From NCBI RefSeq assembly GCF_020171845.1, contig NZ_JAIVAM010000019.1, forward strand, positions 1 to 64,000: a stretch of 64,000 nt of DNA, given 5' to 3'. This DNA comes from Cytobacillus kochii. Its GTDB lineage: Bacteria; Bacillota; Bacilli; Bacillales; Cytobacillaceae. Of this stretch, positions 7,190 through 15,980 are shown piece after piece (the stretch's first letter is position 1; every line of letters starts with the position of its first letter). The notes under the pieces are model-generated. The model did no database searches, was not told where the DNA came from, and was given only the letters and a program-made list of their open reading frames with translations. Made by a program: the position numbers and the translations under genes.

Positions 7190-8329
7190 TTGAATATAGC
7201 TGAACTAAAAGAAGAAATCATTCGTTATAGTAAGACGATTGGAATAGATAAGATTGGATTTACAACTGCATCAACCTTTGATGGTTTGCGGAATAGATTA
7301 ATGAAACAACAAGAGCTAGGATACCAATCGGGTTTTGAAGAGCCTGATATAGAAAAGAGAGTCAACCCTGCACTATTGATGGATCAACCGATGTCGATTA
7401 TTAGTATTGCCCTAGCTTATCCAACAAAGATGAGAGATCGCGTAGTGAGTAAACCGGGTGAGAGAAGAGGTATTTTTTGCCGTGCTTCTTGGGGAGATGA
7501 CTATCATTTAGTGTTGAAGGATCGGCTAAGTAAGTTAGAAGCCTACTTGGAAGAGCTTGTTCCTGATGTCCGATTTACATCAATGGTCGATACAGGTGCT
7601 TTATCTGACCGTGCTGTAGCTGAGCGAGCCGGTGTAGGGTGGAGTGGAAAGAATTGTTCTATTTTTACACCTGAATTCGGCTCTTACGTCTATTTAGGTG
7701 AAACCATCACAAATATTCCTTTTGAACCGGACGAGCCACTAGAGTCAAAGTGTGGGACTTGTACGAAATGTATTGATGCTTGTCCTACAGGTGCACTCGT
7801 TCAAGGCGGGCAACTAAATGCGCAACGTTGTATTTCCTTTATTACGCAAACAAAAGGATTTATGCCCGATGAGTTTCGCGAAGAATTAGGGAATCGAATT
7901 TATGGCTGTGATACTTGTCAAACGATTTGTCCAGAAAATAAAGGCAAGGATTTTCATTTTCATGAAGAAATGGAGCCAGATTCAGAAATAGTCAAACCTT
8001 TATTAAAACCAATACTTCATATGAGCAATAGAGAGTTTAAGGAGAAGTTTGGTCGTCTTTCTGGTTCGTGGAGAGGGAGGAAACCTATTCAGAGAAATAG
8101 TATTATCGCTCTAGCTCATTTTAAGGATGAATCAGCTGTGGGAGATTTAATCATGTTAATGAAAAAAGACCCACGGCCAGTAATTAGAGGAACAGCAGCA
8201 TGGGCATTAGGGAAAATTGGAGGAGAAGAGGCAGAAAAAGCCTTACAAGCAATGCAAGCTACAGAAGAGGATCCCGAAGTCCAAGAAGAAATCGAAAAAG
8301 GTTTAAAGATGTTTAATCCTATTATGTAG
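7190..8329 (+). CDS. queG: Epoxyqueuosine reductase
   Basis: 379 residues (family about 380). Catalyses the last step of queuosine synthesis, reducing epoxyqueuosine in tRNA with a cobalamin cofactor and two [4Fe-4S] clusters. Visible: the ferredoxin-like cluster CGTCTKCIDACPTGAL around residues 188-203 and the second cysteine group CDTCQTICP around 240-248, the SDRAVAERAGVGWSGKN segment, and a C-terminal HEAT-like repeat (AAWALGKIGGEEAEKAL). The start is TTG with AAGGAGGAG ten bases upstream. Same position as yhbA in B. subtilis, just before the yhbB-like amidase. A strong terminator follows. Confidence 0.95.
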   Translation: MNIAELKEEIIRYSKTIGIDKIGFTTASTFDGLRNRLMKQQELGYQSGFEEPDIEKRVNPALLMDQPMSIISIALAYPTKMRDRVVSKPGERRGIFCRASWGDDYHLVLKDRLSKLEAYLEELVPDVRFTSMVDTGALSDRAVAERAGVGWSGKNCSIFTPEFGSYVYLGETITNIPFEPDEPLESKCGTCTKCIDACPTGALVQGGQLNAQRCISFITQTKGFMPDEFREELGNRIYGCDTCQTICPENKGKDFHFHEEMEPDSEIVKPLLKPILHMSNREFKEKFGRLSGSWRGRKPIQRNSIIALAHFKDESAVGDLIMLMKKDPRPVIRGTAAWALGKIGGEEAEKALQAMQATEEDPEVQEEIEKGLKMFNPIM

Positions 8330-8334
8330 TATGG

Positions 8335-8366
8335 GAGAAAGTAATGCGATTACTTTCTCTTTTTTT
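8335..8366 (+). terminator. Terminator after queG
   Basis: GAGAAAGTAA pairs perfectly with TTACTTTCTC around the loop TGCGA, then seven Ts. Confidence 0.9.
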
Positions 8367-8418
8367 ATCGTTAAACCCCTTTTATGAACATATGCATGTT
8401 AATGGAGGGAGTGATACG

Positions 8419-9294
8419 ATGAAAGAACAATTGCAAGAACTATTAGAAAAAAGGGTCAGGCAATGTGTCAGCAATGAGAGAGAATCCATTCATACTTGTA
8501 TGAAGATAAAAAATAAAAAAAGAAGTTTAGAAAAAAGGGGAGCAAGTATCGTAAAGGCAAAGGCAATTGGAAAAATCAAAGGAGAGCCGCACATACAAGA
8601 AGATAGTAAATATATTTCGTATATGGCTCATTTTCAATATTTAATTAAGCAAGGAAAGACTTTTTATATTGAAGAAGAGGTAGAAGAACGAGTGGCTGAG
8701 TTTTATAAAGAAACGCTCGTTGAGGATAAAGAAAAGTTGGTTCTTTATGATCAAGACACGGTTGATACGGTTGATATCTTAGAGGAAGATTCGCGTTCTT
8801 CTTATCCATTTCATTATGACCGCAGAAAAGCGGTACAATATGCAGAAAAATGGTGGAATAGCCATAATCAACAGTTTCATGCATTTGAAGTCGATTGTAC
8901 GAATTATATCTCTCAATGTCTACATGCAGGAGGAGCCCCGATGCGCGGATTTCCAGCAAGGGGAACGGGTTGGTGGATGCGCAGTAAAAATTGGAGCTAT
9001 AGTTGGAGTGTAGCTCATTCTATGCGTATGCATTTGGCTAACTCCACAATTGGATTACGAGCGAAAGAAGTGGAGCGTCCTGAGGAATTATTGCTAGGAG
9101 ATGTCATTTGTTATGATTTTCAAGGAGATGGTCGTTTTGACCATACGACGATTGTGACGGCTAAAGATGAACAGAAGATGCCGCTTGTAAATGCCCATAC
9201 GACTAATAGTCGCAAACGTTATTGGGATTATGAAGACTCTACCGCTTATACAGAAAATATTAAATATAAATTCTTTACGATTTATGATGCCTAG
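8419..9294 (+). CDS. yhbB: Amidase-domain protein (Amidase_6, YhbB-like)
   Basis: 291 residues from the ATG at 8419, which has AATGGAGGGAG at good spacing; an upstream in-frame extension would run through the queG terminator. The N-terminal half is basic and poorly conserved. The C-terminal half is a putative amidase domain: YDRRKAVQYAEKWWNS, then DCTNYISQCLHAGG with the likely catalytic Cys, and a later DHTTIV His region. Such proteins are suspected peptidoglycan amidases. No signal peptide is seen. Position after queG and before trmL matches yhbB in B. subtilis. Confidence 0.8.
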   Translation: MKEQLQELLEKRVRQCVSNERESIHTCMKIKNKKRSLEKRGASIVKAKAIGKIKGEPHIQEDSKYISYMAHFQYLIKQGKTFYIEEEVEERVAEFYKETLVEDKEKLVLYDQDTVDTVDILEEDSRSSYPFHYDRRKAVQYAEKWWNSHNQQFHAFEVDCTNYISQCLHAGGAPMRGFPARGTGWWMRSKNWSYSWSVAHSMRMHLANSTIGLRAKEVERPEELLLGDVICYDFQGDGRFDHTTIVTAKDEQKMPLVNAHTTNSRKRYWDYEDSTAYTENIKYKFFTIYDA

Positions 9295-9365
9295 CACTTA
9301 CCTTTCGTAATGAGCTGAAGAAGTGTATAATAAGAGCGAGATATTATAATAGAGGTGAACAGTTA

Positions 9366-9839
9366 GTGTCAGTGAATGTTGTTTTATATCAACCAGAAAT
9401 TCCAAGCAATACAGGTAATATCGCTCGTACTTGTGCAGCTACTTATACAACGCTTCATTTAATTCGACCATTAGGGTTTTCAACGGATGATAAGATGTTA
9501 AAAAGAGCCGGTTTAGATTATTGGACGTATGTAGATATTGTTTATTATGATTCGTTAGAAGAATTTTTAGAGAAAAATAAAGACGGCGAATTTTTCTTGT
9601 TAACAAAACATGGGAAACAACCGCATACTACTTTTGATTATAGTGATCAATCAAAAAATTACTTCTTTATCTTTGGAAGGGAAACAACTGGCTTACCAAA
9701 GGAATTTATTCAAGCGAATTTAGATCGAGCTTTAAGAATTCCTATGAATGAGCATATGCGCTCATTAAATTTATCAAACACAGCAGCTATTTTGATTTAT
9801 GAAGCCCTTCGTCAGCAAGGGTATCCACGAATGAGCTAG
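9366..9839 (+). CDS. trmL: tRNA (cytidine(34)-2'-O)-methyltransferase
   Basis: 157 residues, a single-domain SPOUT methyltransferase that methylates the wobble ribose of tRNA-Leu. N-terminal VVLYQPEIPSNTGNIARTC, central FIFGRETTGLP, and C-terminal RIPMNEHMRSLNLSNTAAIL (the knot and SAM-binding loop) are diagnostic. The start is GTG at 9366 behind AGAGGTG; a second GTG at 9372 is possible. Called cspR in older B. subtilis annotation, in the same gene order. A terminator at 9847-9885 follows. Confidence 0.95.
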   Translation: MSVNVVLYQPEIPSNTGNIARTCAATYTTLHLIRPLGFSTDDKMLKRAGLDYWTYVDIVYYDSLEEFLEKNKDGEFFLLTKHGKQPHTTFDYSDQSKNYFFIFGRETTGLPKEFIQANLDRALRIPMNEHMRSLNLSNTAAILIYEALRQQGYPRMS

Positions 9840-9846
9840 CGTGAAT

Positions 9847-9885
9847 AAGAAGGTCTGCTCTTACATATGGCAAGATCTTCTTTTT
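9847..9885 (+). terminator. Terminator after trmL
   Basis: AAGAAGGTC pairs with GATCTTCTT (one G-T) around an 18-base loop, followed by a short T-run. Confidence 0.7.
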
Positions 9886-9920
9886 ATATACTAATGTTTT
9901 TACATAGGGGAGATGAGATT

Positions 9921-10670
9921 ATGAATGAAATGATTCAATTGATGAAAGACCATCGTTCAGTACGCCATTTTGAGGATAAACGTTTAACGAAAGAGCAAAT
10001 TAAGGAGATTGTGACAGCCGCTCAGTCTGCTTCTACTTCAAGTTTTGTACAAGCGTATTCTATTATAGGTGTTTCCGACCAACAGAAGAAGGAAAAGTTG
10101 GCCGAATTGGCAGGAAACCAAGGGTTTGTTGCAGACAGTGGCCATTTCTTTGTGTTTTGCGCAGATCTTCATCGTCATGAAGTCATTGCAGAACTAGAAG
10201 GGATAGATTTAACTGAGTCCATTGAAAGTACGGAAAAATTTATGGTAGCTTTGATCGATGCAGCCTTAGCAGCAGAAAACGCAAGCTTAGCAGCTGAATC
10301 CATGGGTCTTGGCATTTGTTATGTTGGTGGCTTACGGAATCAACTTCAAGAAGTAAGCGAAGTATTAAAAACACCTGATCATGTGATACCACTTTTCGGA
10401 CTAGCAGTTGGGTACCCAGCGAAAAGGAATGCGCAAAAGCCGCGTTTACCAATGGATCATATTTATCATGAAAATGAATATGAACAGGACAAGGACCTAT
10501 ATATTCAAGAATTACAAGCATACAATGAGGTGATCTCTGCTTATTATAAAGAGCGAACAGCAGGTAAGCGTGATGACACTTGGACAAGTCAGATTGCCGG
10601 TATGTTTGAGCGTAAAAAGAGAATGTACATGAAGCAATTTGTTCAAGAAAAAGGTTTAGATAAACGATAA
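9921..10670 (+). CDS. NfsA/NfrA-type NADPH-dependent flavin oxidoreductase (nitroreductase family)
   Basis: 249 residues, FMN-binding nitroreductase-fold enzyme. N-terminal HRSVRHFEDKRLTKEQI with the FMN-phosphate-binding HRSxR, SASTSSFVQAYSII, the AALAAENASLAAESMGLGICYVGG dimer/flavin region, and GLAVGYPA are typical of the NfsA/NfrA subgroup, as is the basic C-terminal tail. The ATG at 9921 follows AGGGGAGATGAG; an in-frame extension to 9867 overlaps the trmL terminator. Physiological substrate is unknown (flavin, quinone or nitro compounds in relatives). Confidence 0.9.
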   Translation: MNEMIQLMKDHRSVRHFEDKRLTKEQIKEIVTAAQSASTSSFVQAYSIIGVSDQQKKEKLAELAGNQGFVADSGHFFVFCADLHRHEVIAELEGIDLTESIESTEKFMVALIDAALAAENASLAAESMGLGICYVGGLRNQLQEVSEVLKTPDHVIPLFGLAVGYPAKRNAQKPRLPMDHIYHENEYEQDKDLYIQELQAYNEVISAYYKERTAGKRDDTWTSQIAGMFERKKRMYMKQFVQEKGLDKR

Positions 10671-10705
10671 AAAAACTGCGGGAGTTAGACTCTCGCAGTT
10701 TTTTT
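10671..10705 (+). terminator. Terminator after the nitroreductase gene
   Basis: ACTGCGGGAGT pairs with ACTCTCGCAGT (one G-T) around loop TAG, with A-run before and seven Ts after; it also serves the opposite-strand small gene that ends at 10719. Confidence 0.9.
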
Positions 10706-10718
10706 GTGTTAGCGCATA

Positions 10719-10814
10719 TTATTTAATGTGCTTACCAGGCTTATCATCATAGCCCGCTGTGAAAATTGAAACTAAAAATGCCACCATCACACCTAAAATT
10801 AGGACTGTACCCAT
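10719..10814 (-). CDS. Small single-pass membrane peptide, 31 residues
   Basis: A short reading frame encoding MGTVLILGVMVAFLVSIFTA followed by GYDDKPGKHIK and stop. Residues 3-20 form one hydrophobic segment; the tail is polar with KPGKH. An AAGGAGG ribosome site lies ten bases before the ATG, and a bidirectional terminator follows the stop, so it is laid out as a real gene. I do not recognise the family; small membrane proteins with this layout are common in Bacillaceae. No function is assigned. Confidence 0.7.
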   Translation of the reverse strand: MGTVLILGVMVAFLVSIFTAGYDDKPGKHIK

Positions 10815-10830
10815 TATGTATGGCCTCCTT

Positions 10831-11100
10831 TTTCCTAAAAATAGAAACACAACATATAACTTTATTATATCCTAATAAATTTAAATAGTGAATGCAAATC
10901 ATGGATATTATTGGACAGTTCTGCATAGGAATGTGTATTAGATATTAGCGTTATTCAAGACCCACTTTACACAGATCTTGGGGGATGGATAATCTAATGT
11001 TGTTTTTATTTGTAAAGCCCTTTAATCGACTAAATTTTTTGTCATTTGTTTTCGGTAAGCATGTTTGTTTTTCTTCAAGCATAGATTGTAATAATCGTCT
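10831..11100. other. Intergenic region between the small membrane gene and prkA
   Basis: About 270 AT-rich bases separate divergent genes. It must contain promoters in both directions, but I see no clear sigma-A pair, palindrome or small gene. A sporulation sigma-factor promoter for prkA is plausible from B. subtilis but not recognised here. Confidence 0.4.
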
Positions 11101-11127
11101 CTGATAATGTGACAGGGGGAGGTCCAT

Positions 11128-13023
11128 ATGGATATTCTAAAAAAAGTGGAGTTGTATAGACGAGAAGAGGAAAAGTTGAAATGGGAAGGGACTTTTGGAG
11201 AGTACTTAGAAATCATAAAAGAAAAGCCATGGGTTGCCCAGTCCGCACATTCACGGGTTTATAATATGATTAAAGACGCTGGTGTTAATGATGTGAAAGG
11301 GCAGAAAACATATGAATTCTTTAGCAATCAATTATTTGGCCTAGAAGAGTCATTAGAACGACTTGTCGAAGAATATTTTCATCCGTCGGCGAAAAGATTA
11401 GATGTGAGAAAGCGGATATTATTATTAATGGGGCCGGTAAGCGGCGGGAAGTCAACCCTTGTGACGATGTTAAAGAGAGGGTTAGAAGCCTATTCATTAA
11501 CAGATAGAGGAGCGGTATATGCCATTAAAGGCTGTCCAATGCACGAGGACCCACTTCATCTTATCCCACATCATTTGCGCAAAGACTTTTTAGATGAATA
11601 TGGAATTAGAATTGAAGGAAATTTATCACCACTCAATATGATGAGGCTTGAGCAAGAATATAATGGAAAAATTGAAGATGTAATAGTCGAAAGAGTGATG
11701 TTTTCTGAAGATAAGCGGGTAGGGATTGGTACATTTAGCCCCTCTGACCCTAAATCGCAAGACATTGCTGATTTAACAGGAAGTATAGACTTTTCCACAA
11801 TTGCCGAATATGGTTCCGAATCTGATCCGAGAGCTTATCGATTTGATGGGGAACTGAATAAGGCCAATCGCGGTATGATGGAATTTCAAGAAATGCTCAA
11901 ATGCGACGAAAAATTCCTATGGCATCTCTTATCATTAACGCAAGAAGGAAACTTCAAAGCAGGTCGGTTTGCCTTAATATCAGCGGATGAATTAATTGTT
12001 GCTCATACAAATGAAACGGAATATCGTTCGTTTATTAGTAATAAAAAAAATGAGGCATTGCATTCACGGATTATTGTGATGCCAATTCCATATAATTTGA
12101 AGGTAACTGAGGAAGAGAAAATTTATGAGAAAATGATTTTTGAAAGTGATGTGTCAGATGTTCATATTGCTCCCCATACATTAAAAGTTGCTGCTATGTT
12201 TACCATATTAACGAGAATGAAGGATCCAAAAAAAGGCGATATTGACTTAGTTAAGAAGATGCGTTTATACGATGGTGAAAGTGTAGAAGGGTTTAATCGT
12301 GCAGACGTTGAAGAAATGAAAAAAGAACATGCAGATGAGGGAATGAGTGGCATCGACCCACGTTACGTAATCAATCGTATTTCCTCTACCATCATTCGTA
12401 AAGAGATGGCATCGATTAATGCCTTAGATGTATTAAGGTCATTAAAAGAGGGGTTAGATCAACATCCATCAATTACTGCTGAACTGAAAGAACGTTATTT
12501 GAACTTTATTTCACTTGCTCGAAAAGAATATGATGAAATAGCGAAGAAAGAAGTGCAAAAGGCATTTGTTTACTCTTATGAAGAATCAGCGAAAACATTA
12601 ATGGAGAATTACCTTGATAATGTTGAGGCTTATTGCAATAAGGCTAAACTAAGAGACCCACTTACTGGAGAAGAAATTAATCCAGATGAAAAACTAATGC
12701 GCTCGATTGAAGAGCAAATCGGGATCTCAGAAAATGCTAAAAAAGCGTTTCGTGAAGAAATTCTCATTCGTATTAGTGCTTATGCTAGAAAAGGTAAACG
12801 TTTTGATTATAATTCGCATGATCGCCTACGTGAAGCTATTCAAAAGAAATTATTTGCTGACTTAAAGGATGTCGTCAAAATTACAACTTCTTCAAAAACA
12901 CCGGATGAACAACAATTGAAGAAGATTAATGAAGTAGTCGCACGTCTTATTGATGAACATGGCTATAATTCCACATCTGCGAATGATTTACTTCGTTATG
13001 TGGGTAGTCTATTAAATAGGTAA
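11128..13023 (+). CDS. prkA: PrkA serine protein kinase / AAA-type protein
   Basis: 631 residues (B. subtilis PrkA about the same). N-terminal AAA-type ATPase with Walker A GPVSGGKST near residue 102 and a C-terminal PrkA domain distantly related to kinases. In B. subtilis it acts in sporulation, where kinase and AAA+ protease activities have been discussed. The E. coli counterpart YeaG acts with YeaH (here yhbH) and YcgB (here spoVR at 49076) in stress and nitrogen starvation. ATG preceded by AGGGGGAGG. Followed by a palindrome, a 54-aa gene and yhbH. Confidence 0.95.
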   Translation: MDILKKVELYRREEEKLKWEGTFGEYLEIIKEKPWVAQSAHSRVYNMIKDAGVNDVKGQKTYEFFSNQLFGLEESLERLVEEYFHPSAKRLDVRKRILLLMGPVSGGKSTLVTMLKRGLEAYSLTDRGAVYAIKGCPMHEDPLHLIPHHLRKDFLDEYGIRIEGNLSPLNMMRLEQEYNGKIEDVIVERVMFSEDKRVGIGTFSPSDPKSQDIADLTGSIDFSTIAEYGSESDPRAYRFDGELNKANRGMMEFQEMLKCDEKFLWHLLSLTQEGNFKAGRFALISADELIVAHTNETEYRSFISNKKNEALHSRIIVMPIPYNLKVTEEEKIYEKMIFESDVSDVHIAPHTLKVAAMFTILTRMKDPKKGDIDLVKKMRLYDGESVEGFNRADVEEMKKEHADEGMSGIDPRYVINRISSTIIRKEMASINALDVLRSLKEGLDQHPSITAELKERYLNFISLARKEYDEIAKKEVQKAFVYSYEESAKTLMENYLDNVEAYCNKAKLRDPLTGEEINPDEKLMRSIEEQIGISENAKKAFREEILIRISAYARKGKRFDYNSHDRLREAIQKKLFADLKDVVKITTSSKTPDEQQLKKINEVVARLIDEHGYNSTSANDLLRYVGSLLNR

Positions 13024-13033
13024 ACCGCCCAGT

Positions 13034-13075
13034 CTATTGTTTAAAAAAGACAGAAATAGGGTATTTAAACAATAG
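13034..13075 (+). repeat. Perfect 12-bp inverted repeat between prkA and the 54-aa gene
   Basis: CTATTGTTTAAA (13034-13045) and TTTAAACAATAG (13064-13075) are perfect complements with an 18-base spacer. The right arm directly touches the GAGGTG ribosome site of the next gene. It has no T-run after it, so a role in RNA stability, translation or as a protein-binding site is more likely than termination. Confidence 0.7.
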
Positions 13076-13086
13076 AGGTGACGAAT

Positions 13087-13251
13087 ATGTCAAAAGAAGA
13101 AAAAGTACCGGAAAATAGCTCAATGGCAAGCAATGAAGAAGAAATAGAAACTCTTGGAAAAGAAATGGAACAAATGAAATCGAAAGAAGAATTGAAAGAA
13201 ATGCAAAAAACACCTGATCCTAAACAGGAAGTTGGTAAGCGAAAATTATAA
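13087..13251 (+). CDS. Small highly charged protein, 54 residues, between prkA and yhbH
   Basis: Encodes MSKEEKVPENSSMASNEEEI then a Glu/Lys-rich helical stretch and a KTPDPKQEVGKRKL tail. AGAGGTGACGAAT gives a good ribosome site, and a strong terminator follows 15 bases after the stop. It contains no hydrophobic core, so it is probably disordered or a single helix. I do not recognise it. Position between two sporulation/stress genes suggests a related role, but that is inference only. Confidence 0.7.
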   Translation: MSKEEKVPENSSMASNEEEIETLGKEMEQMKSKEELKEMQKTPDPKQEVGKRKL

Positions 13252-13265
13252 AAGGTACAAACAAT

Positions 13266-13296
13266 GAAAAAAGCAATGGACCCCATTGCTTTTTTC
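13266..13296 (+). terminator. Bidirectional terminator after the 54-aa gene
   Basis: GAAAAAAGCAATGG pairs perfectly with CCATTGCTTTTTTC around ACC. T-run on both strands. Confidence 0.9.
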
Positions 13297-13557
13297 ATTA
13301 TATTCTATTTTGTATTAGTTAAACGATGGATGATAGATAGTAATCGCCCAACTTTAATAATTGTCTAAATAATATGTAAATAATTCTGTTTTAAAGCATA
13401 GGATAGAGTAATCAACATTTTTTGAACCTAGCTATAAGTAAACATTTTCAGGTTAGCAATGGACACTCGTCATATTGTATGTTTTTTGGTGAGATATGTG
13501 AATGAATTCCGTAAAATCCTTAAAGTTTTTATAAACAAAAAAGGAGGGCAAATGAGA

Positions 13558-14730
13558 ATGACCGAAAAAAATCAAAACCATCAGTTTGTCGTGTCACAGG
13601 AAGATTGGTCCCTCCATCGTAAAGGGCATGATGATCAACAACGCCATCAAGAAAAAGTACAGGATGCCATCAGAAACAATTTACCTGACCTGATTACAGA
13701 AGAAAACATTGTCATGTCTAATGGCCGTGATGTCGTTAAAATACCGATTCGTTCCTTAGATGAATATAAAATTCGCTACAATTATGATAAGAATAAGCAT
13801 GTCGGTCAAGGCGATGGCGATAGTCAAGTTGGTGATGTAGTAGCGAGAGATGGGTCAGGTCAGAAAGGGCAAGGCAAAGGCCAAGGTGCAGGCGATCAAG
13901 CGGGTGAAGATTACTTTGAAGCGGAAGTCTCTTTAATGGAAATTGAGGAAGCGTTATTTAAACAATTGGAGCTACCGAACTTAAAGAAAAAGGAACAAGA
14001 TCAAATTGTCGTTGAGAATATTGAGTTTAATGATATTCGCAAAACTGGTCTTATGGGGAATATAGATAAAAAGAGAACAATGATGTCAGCATTTAAGCGA
14101 AATGCGATGCACGGGAAATCAGCTTTTCACCCCATTTATCAAGAAGACTTAAAGTTCAAGACTTGGAATGAAGTCGTGAAGCCTGAATCGAAAGCAGTTG
14201 TGCTAGCGATGATGGATACAAGTGGATCGATGGGTATCTGGGAGAAATATATGGCCAGAAGTTTCTTCTTTTGGATGACTCGGTTTTTACGAACGAAATA
14301 CGAAACGGTAGAAATTGAATTTATTGCGCATCATACTGAAGCAAAGGTAGTATCAGAAGAAGATTTCTTTTCTAAAGGTGAAAGTGGCGGCACAATTTGT
14401 TCGTCTGCTTATCGTAAAGCATTGGAGTTAATTGATCAAAAGTATAACCCAGTCAGATATAATATATATCCTTTCCATTTCTCAGATGGGGATAATTTAA
14501 CTTCAGATAATGCAAGATGTGTAAAACTTGTTGAGGAGTTAATGAAAGTATCAAGTATGTTTGGCTACGGGGAAGTGAATCAATATAACCGCCATTCTAC
14601 TTTAATGTCAGCATACAAAAATATAAAAAATGATTTGTTCCGTTATTATATTTTAAAGCAGAAGGCTGATGTATTCCATGCGATGAAAGGCTTTTTTAAA
14701 GAACAAGAACAGAAGGAAAAGTTAGCGTAA
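13558..14730 (+). CDS. yhbH: YhbH/YeaH family protein (UPF0229), VWA-like
   Basis: 390 residues from the ATG at 13558, placed nine bases after AAGGAGGG; an ATG at 13552 is too close and a longer frame from 13459 is unlike the family (B. subtilis YhbH is about 392 aa). Begins [18 protein letters not shown] Gly/Gln-rich linker near residues 83-115 is followed by a von Willebrand A-like domain with the MIDAS-type DTSGSMG near residue 218 and a PFHFSDGDN segment. In E. coli the homologue YeaH works with YeaG (PrkA). Sporulation-linked in Bacillus. Confidence 0.93.
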   Translation: MTEKNQNHQFVVSQEDWSLHRKGHDDQQRHQEKVQDAIRNNLPDLITEENIVMSNGRDVVKIPIRSLDEYKIRYNYDKNKHVGQGDGDSQVGDVVARDGSGQKGQGKGQGAGDQAGEDYFEAEVSLMEIEEALFKQLELPNLKKKEQDQIVVENIEFNDIRKTGLMGNIDKKRTMMSAFKRNAMHGKSAFHPIYQEDLKFKTWNEVVKPESKAVVLAMMDTSGSMGIWEKYMARSFFFWMTRFLRTKYETVEIEFIAHHTEAKVVSEEDFFSKGESGGTICSSAYRKALELIDQKYNPVRYNIYPFHFSDGDNLTSDNARCVKLVEELMKVSSMFGYGEVNQYNRHSTLMSAYKNIKNDLFRYYILKQKADVFHAMKGFFKEQEQKEKLA

Positions 14731-14851
14731 TGAGAGCCTGTTTTGAAAGGTTCGCAACTAAGTTCTGAAGTGTAATAGCTTACTTACGAGCGTTTCGGAG
14801 GCAGGTTTTGAAAAATGATGAGAACAAAGCAATCGAGCTTTTTAGTTATAT

Positions 14852-14879
14852 CACAGCGATTGATGCTGTGTTTTTTTTT
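14852..14879 (+). terminator. Terminator after yhbH
   Basis: CACAGC pairs with GCTGTG around a 7-base loop, followed by nine Ts. Confidence 0.85.
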
Positions 14880-14996
14880 GCTCAACTGACTAAGCACTAG
14901 GTAGATTTGAGCACTTTTATCTGTAATTCTTTTAAGTAGCTCTCTTCATCTACTTATGTCATAATTTTCATAAAGAGTAATATGGAGGGGTTTCCT

Positions 14997-15947
14997 TTGC
15001 ACAAAATTCAAGATTTAGGTAATGATATTCAACTGATTGATTTAATGGATTTACAAACACCTGAGCGTACGGGGGCGTATATATTAGGTGCTGAAGAATT
15101 AACAGTGATTGAAACAAGCGCTAGTCCTTCGATTCCTCACCTTATAGAAGGGTTGCAAGAATTGAACATTAACCTAGAAGATATCAAGCATATTATTGTC
15201 ACCCATGTACATTTAGACCATGCTGGTGGAACTGGTTTGTTCTTAGAACAATGTCCAGAAGCAAAAGTATATGTTCATCCAAGAGGTAAACGGCATTTAG
15301 CTGACCCTAGTAAATTAATTGCTGGTGCTAGAATGGTATATGGCGATGAGTTTGATCAACTATTTAATCCGATTGTGCCAATTGATGAGAAGAGGTTAGT
15401 CGCGATGGAAGAGGGACAATCATTGGATATCGGTGGACGTTTGTTAACTTTCTATGATACCCCTGGCCATGCAAAGCACCACTTTTCAATCCATGATTCG
15501 AAAAGTAATGGCTTCTTTACTGGCGATACAATTGGCGTATTTTATCCTGGCATAGCAAGAAAAGGATATCCATTAGTCCTGCCATCGACTTCTCCTAATC
15601 AGTTTGATCCAGAGGCGATGTTATCTTCTGTTGAAAAAATCGAATCACTTCAACCACAACATATCTTTTTTGGGCATTATGGTGAGGGCCCTGAACCAAA
15701 GGATGTTTTTACACAAATTCGTTATTGGTTACCTATATTTACTTCAGTTGCAGATGACGTTTTTCTCCAAGAAAATGACATAATAAAAATGCAGGAAGCC
15801 ATACAATCGGAATTGTTGGAACAAGTAAAACATTATTTATTAACAGCGCACCATGTTGAACTTAGTGCAGAGGATAAGAAGCTAATAGGCTTAGATTTAA
15901 ATGTCTGCACAATGGGGATGATTGATAGATTGCAGAAAGAGAAATAA
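14997..15947 (+). CDS. Metallo-beta-lactamase-fold hydrolase
   Basis: 316 residues. The zinc-binding THVHLDHAGG motif lies near residue 68, with further ligands in TPGHAKHH and GDTIG and a C-terminal FGHYG, so the di-zinc site is complete. Substrate is unknown: the family includes thioesterases, lactonases and glyoxalase II-like enzymes. The start is TTG at 14997, seven bases after GGAGGGG; an ATG at 14982 would lie inside the ribosome site. It is followed after 33 bases by a Nudix hydrolase on the same strand, so the two may be cotranscribed. Confidence 0.88.
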   Translation: MHKIQDLGNDIQLIDLMDLQTPERTGAYILGAEELTVIETSASPSIPHLIEGLQELNINLEDIKHIIVTHVHLDHAGGTGLFLEQCPEAKVYVHPRGKRHLADPSKLIAGARMVYGDEFDQLFNPIVPIDEKRLVAMEEGQSLDIGGRLLTFYDTPGHAKHHFSIHDSKSNGFFTGDTIGVFYPGIARKGYPLVLPSTSPNQFDPEAMLSSVEKIESLQPQHIFFGHYGEGPEPKDVFTQIRYWLPIFTSVADDVFLQENDIIKMQEAIQSELLEQVKHYLLTAHHVELSAEDKKLIGLDLNVCTMGMIDRLQKEK

Positions 15948-15980
15948 AGATTTAAGTCGTGTGGTTTGGAGGTAATTAAC

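Noticed and set aside
13065..13298. 77-codon minus-strand frame over the 54-aa gene
   Set aside because: The plus-strand frame has the ribosome site and terminator; the minus frame begins in the terminator.
14808..14900. About 30-codon TTG frame with GGAGG after yhbH
   Set aside because: It runs through the yhbH terminator and T-run; no sign of coding beyond the chance ribosome-like site.
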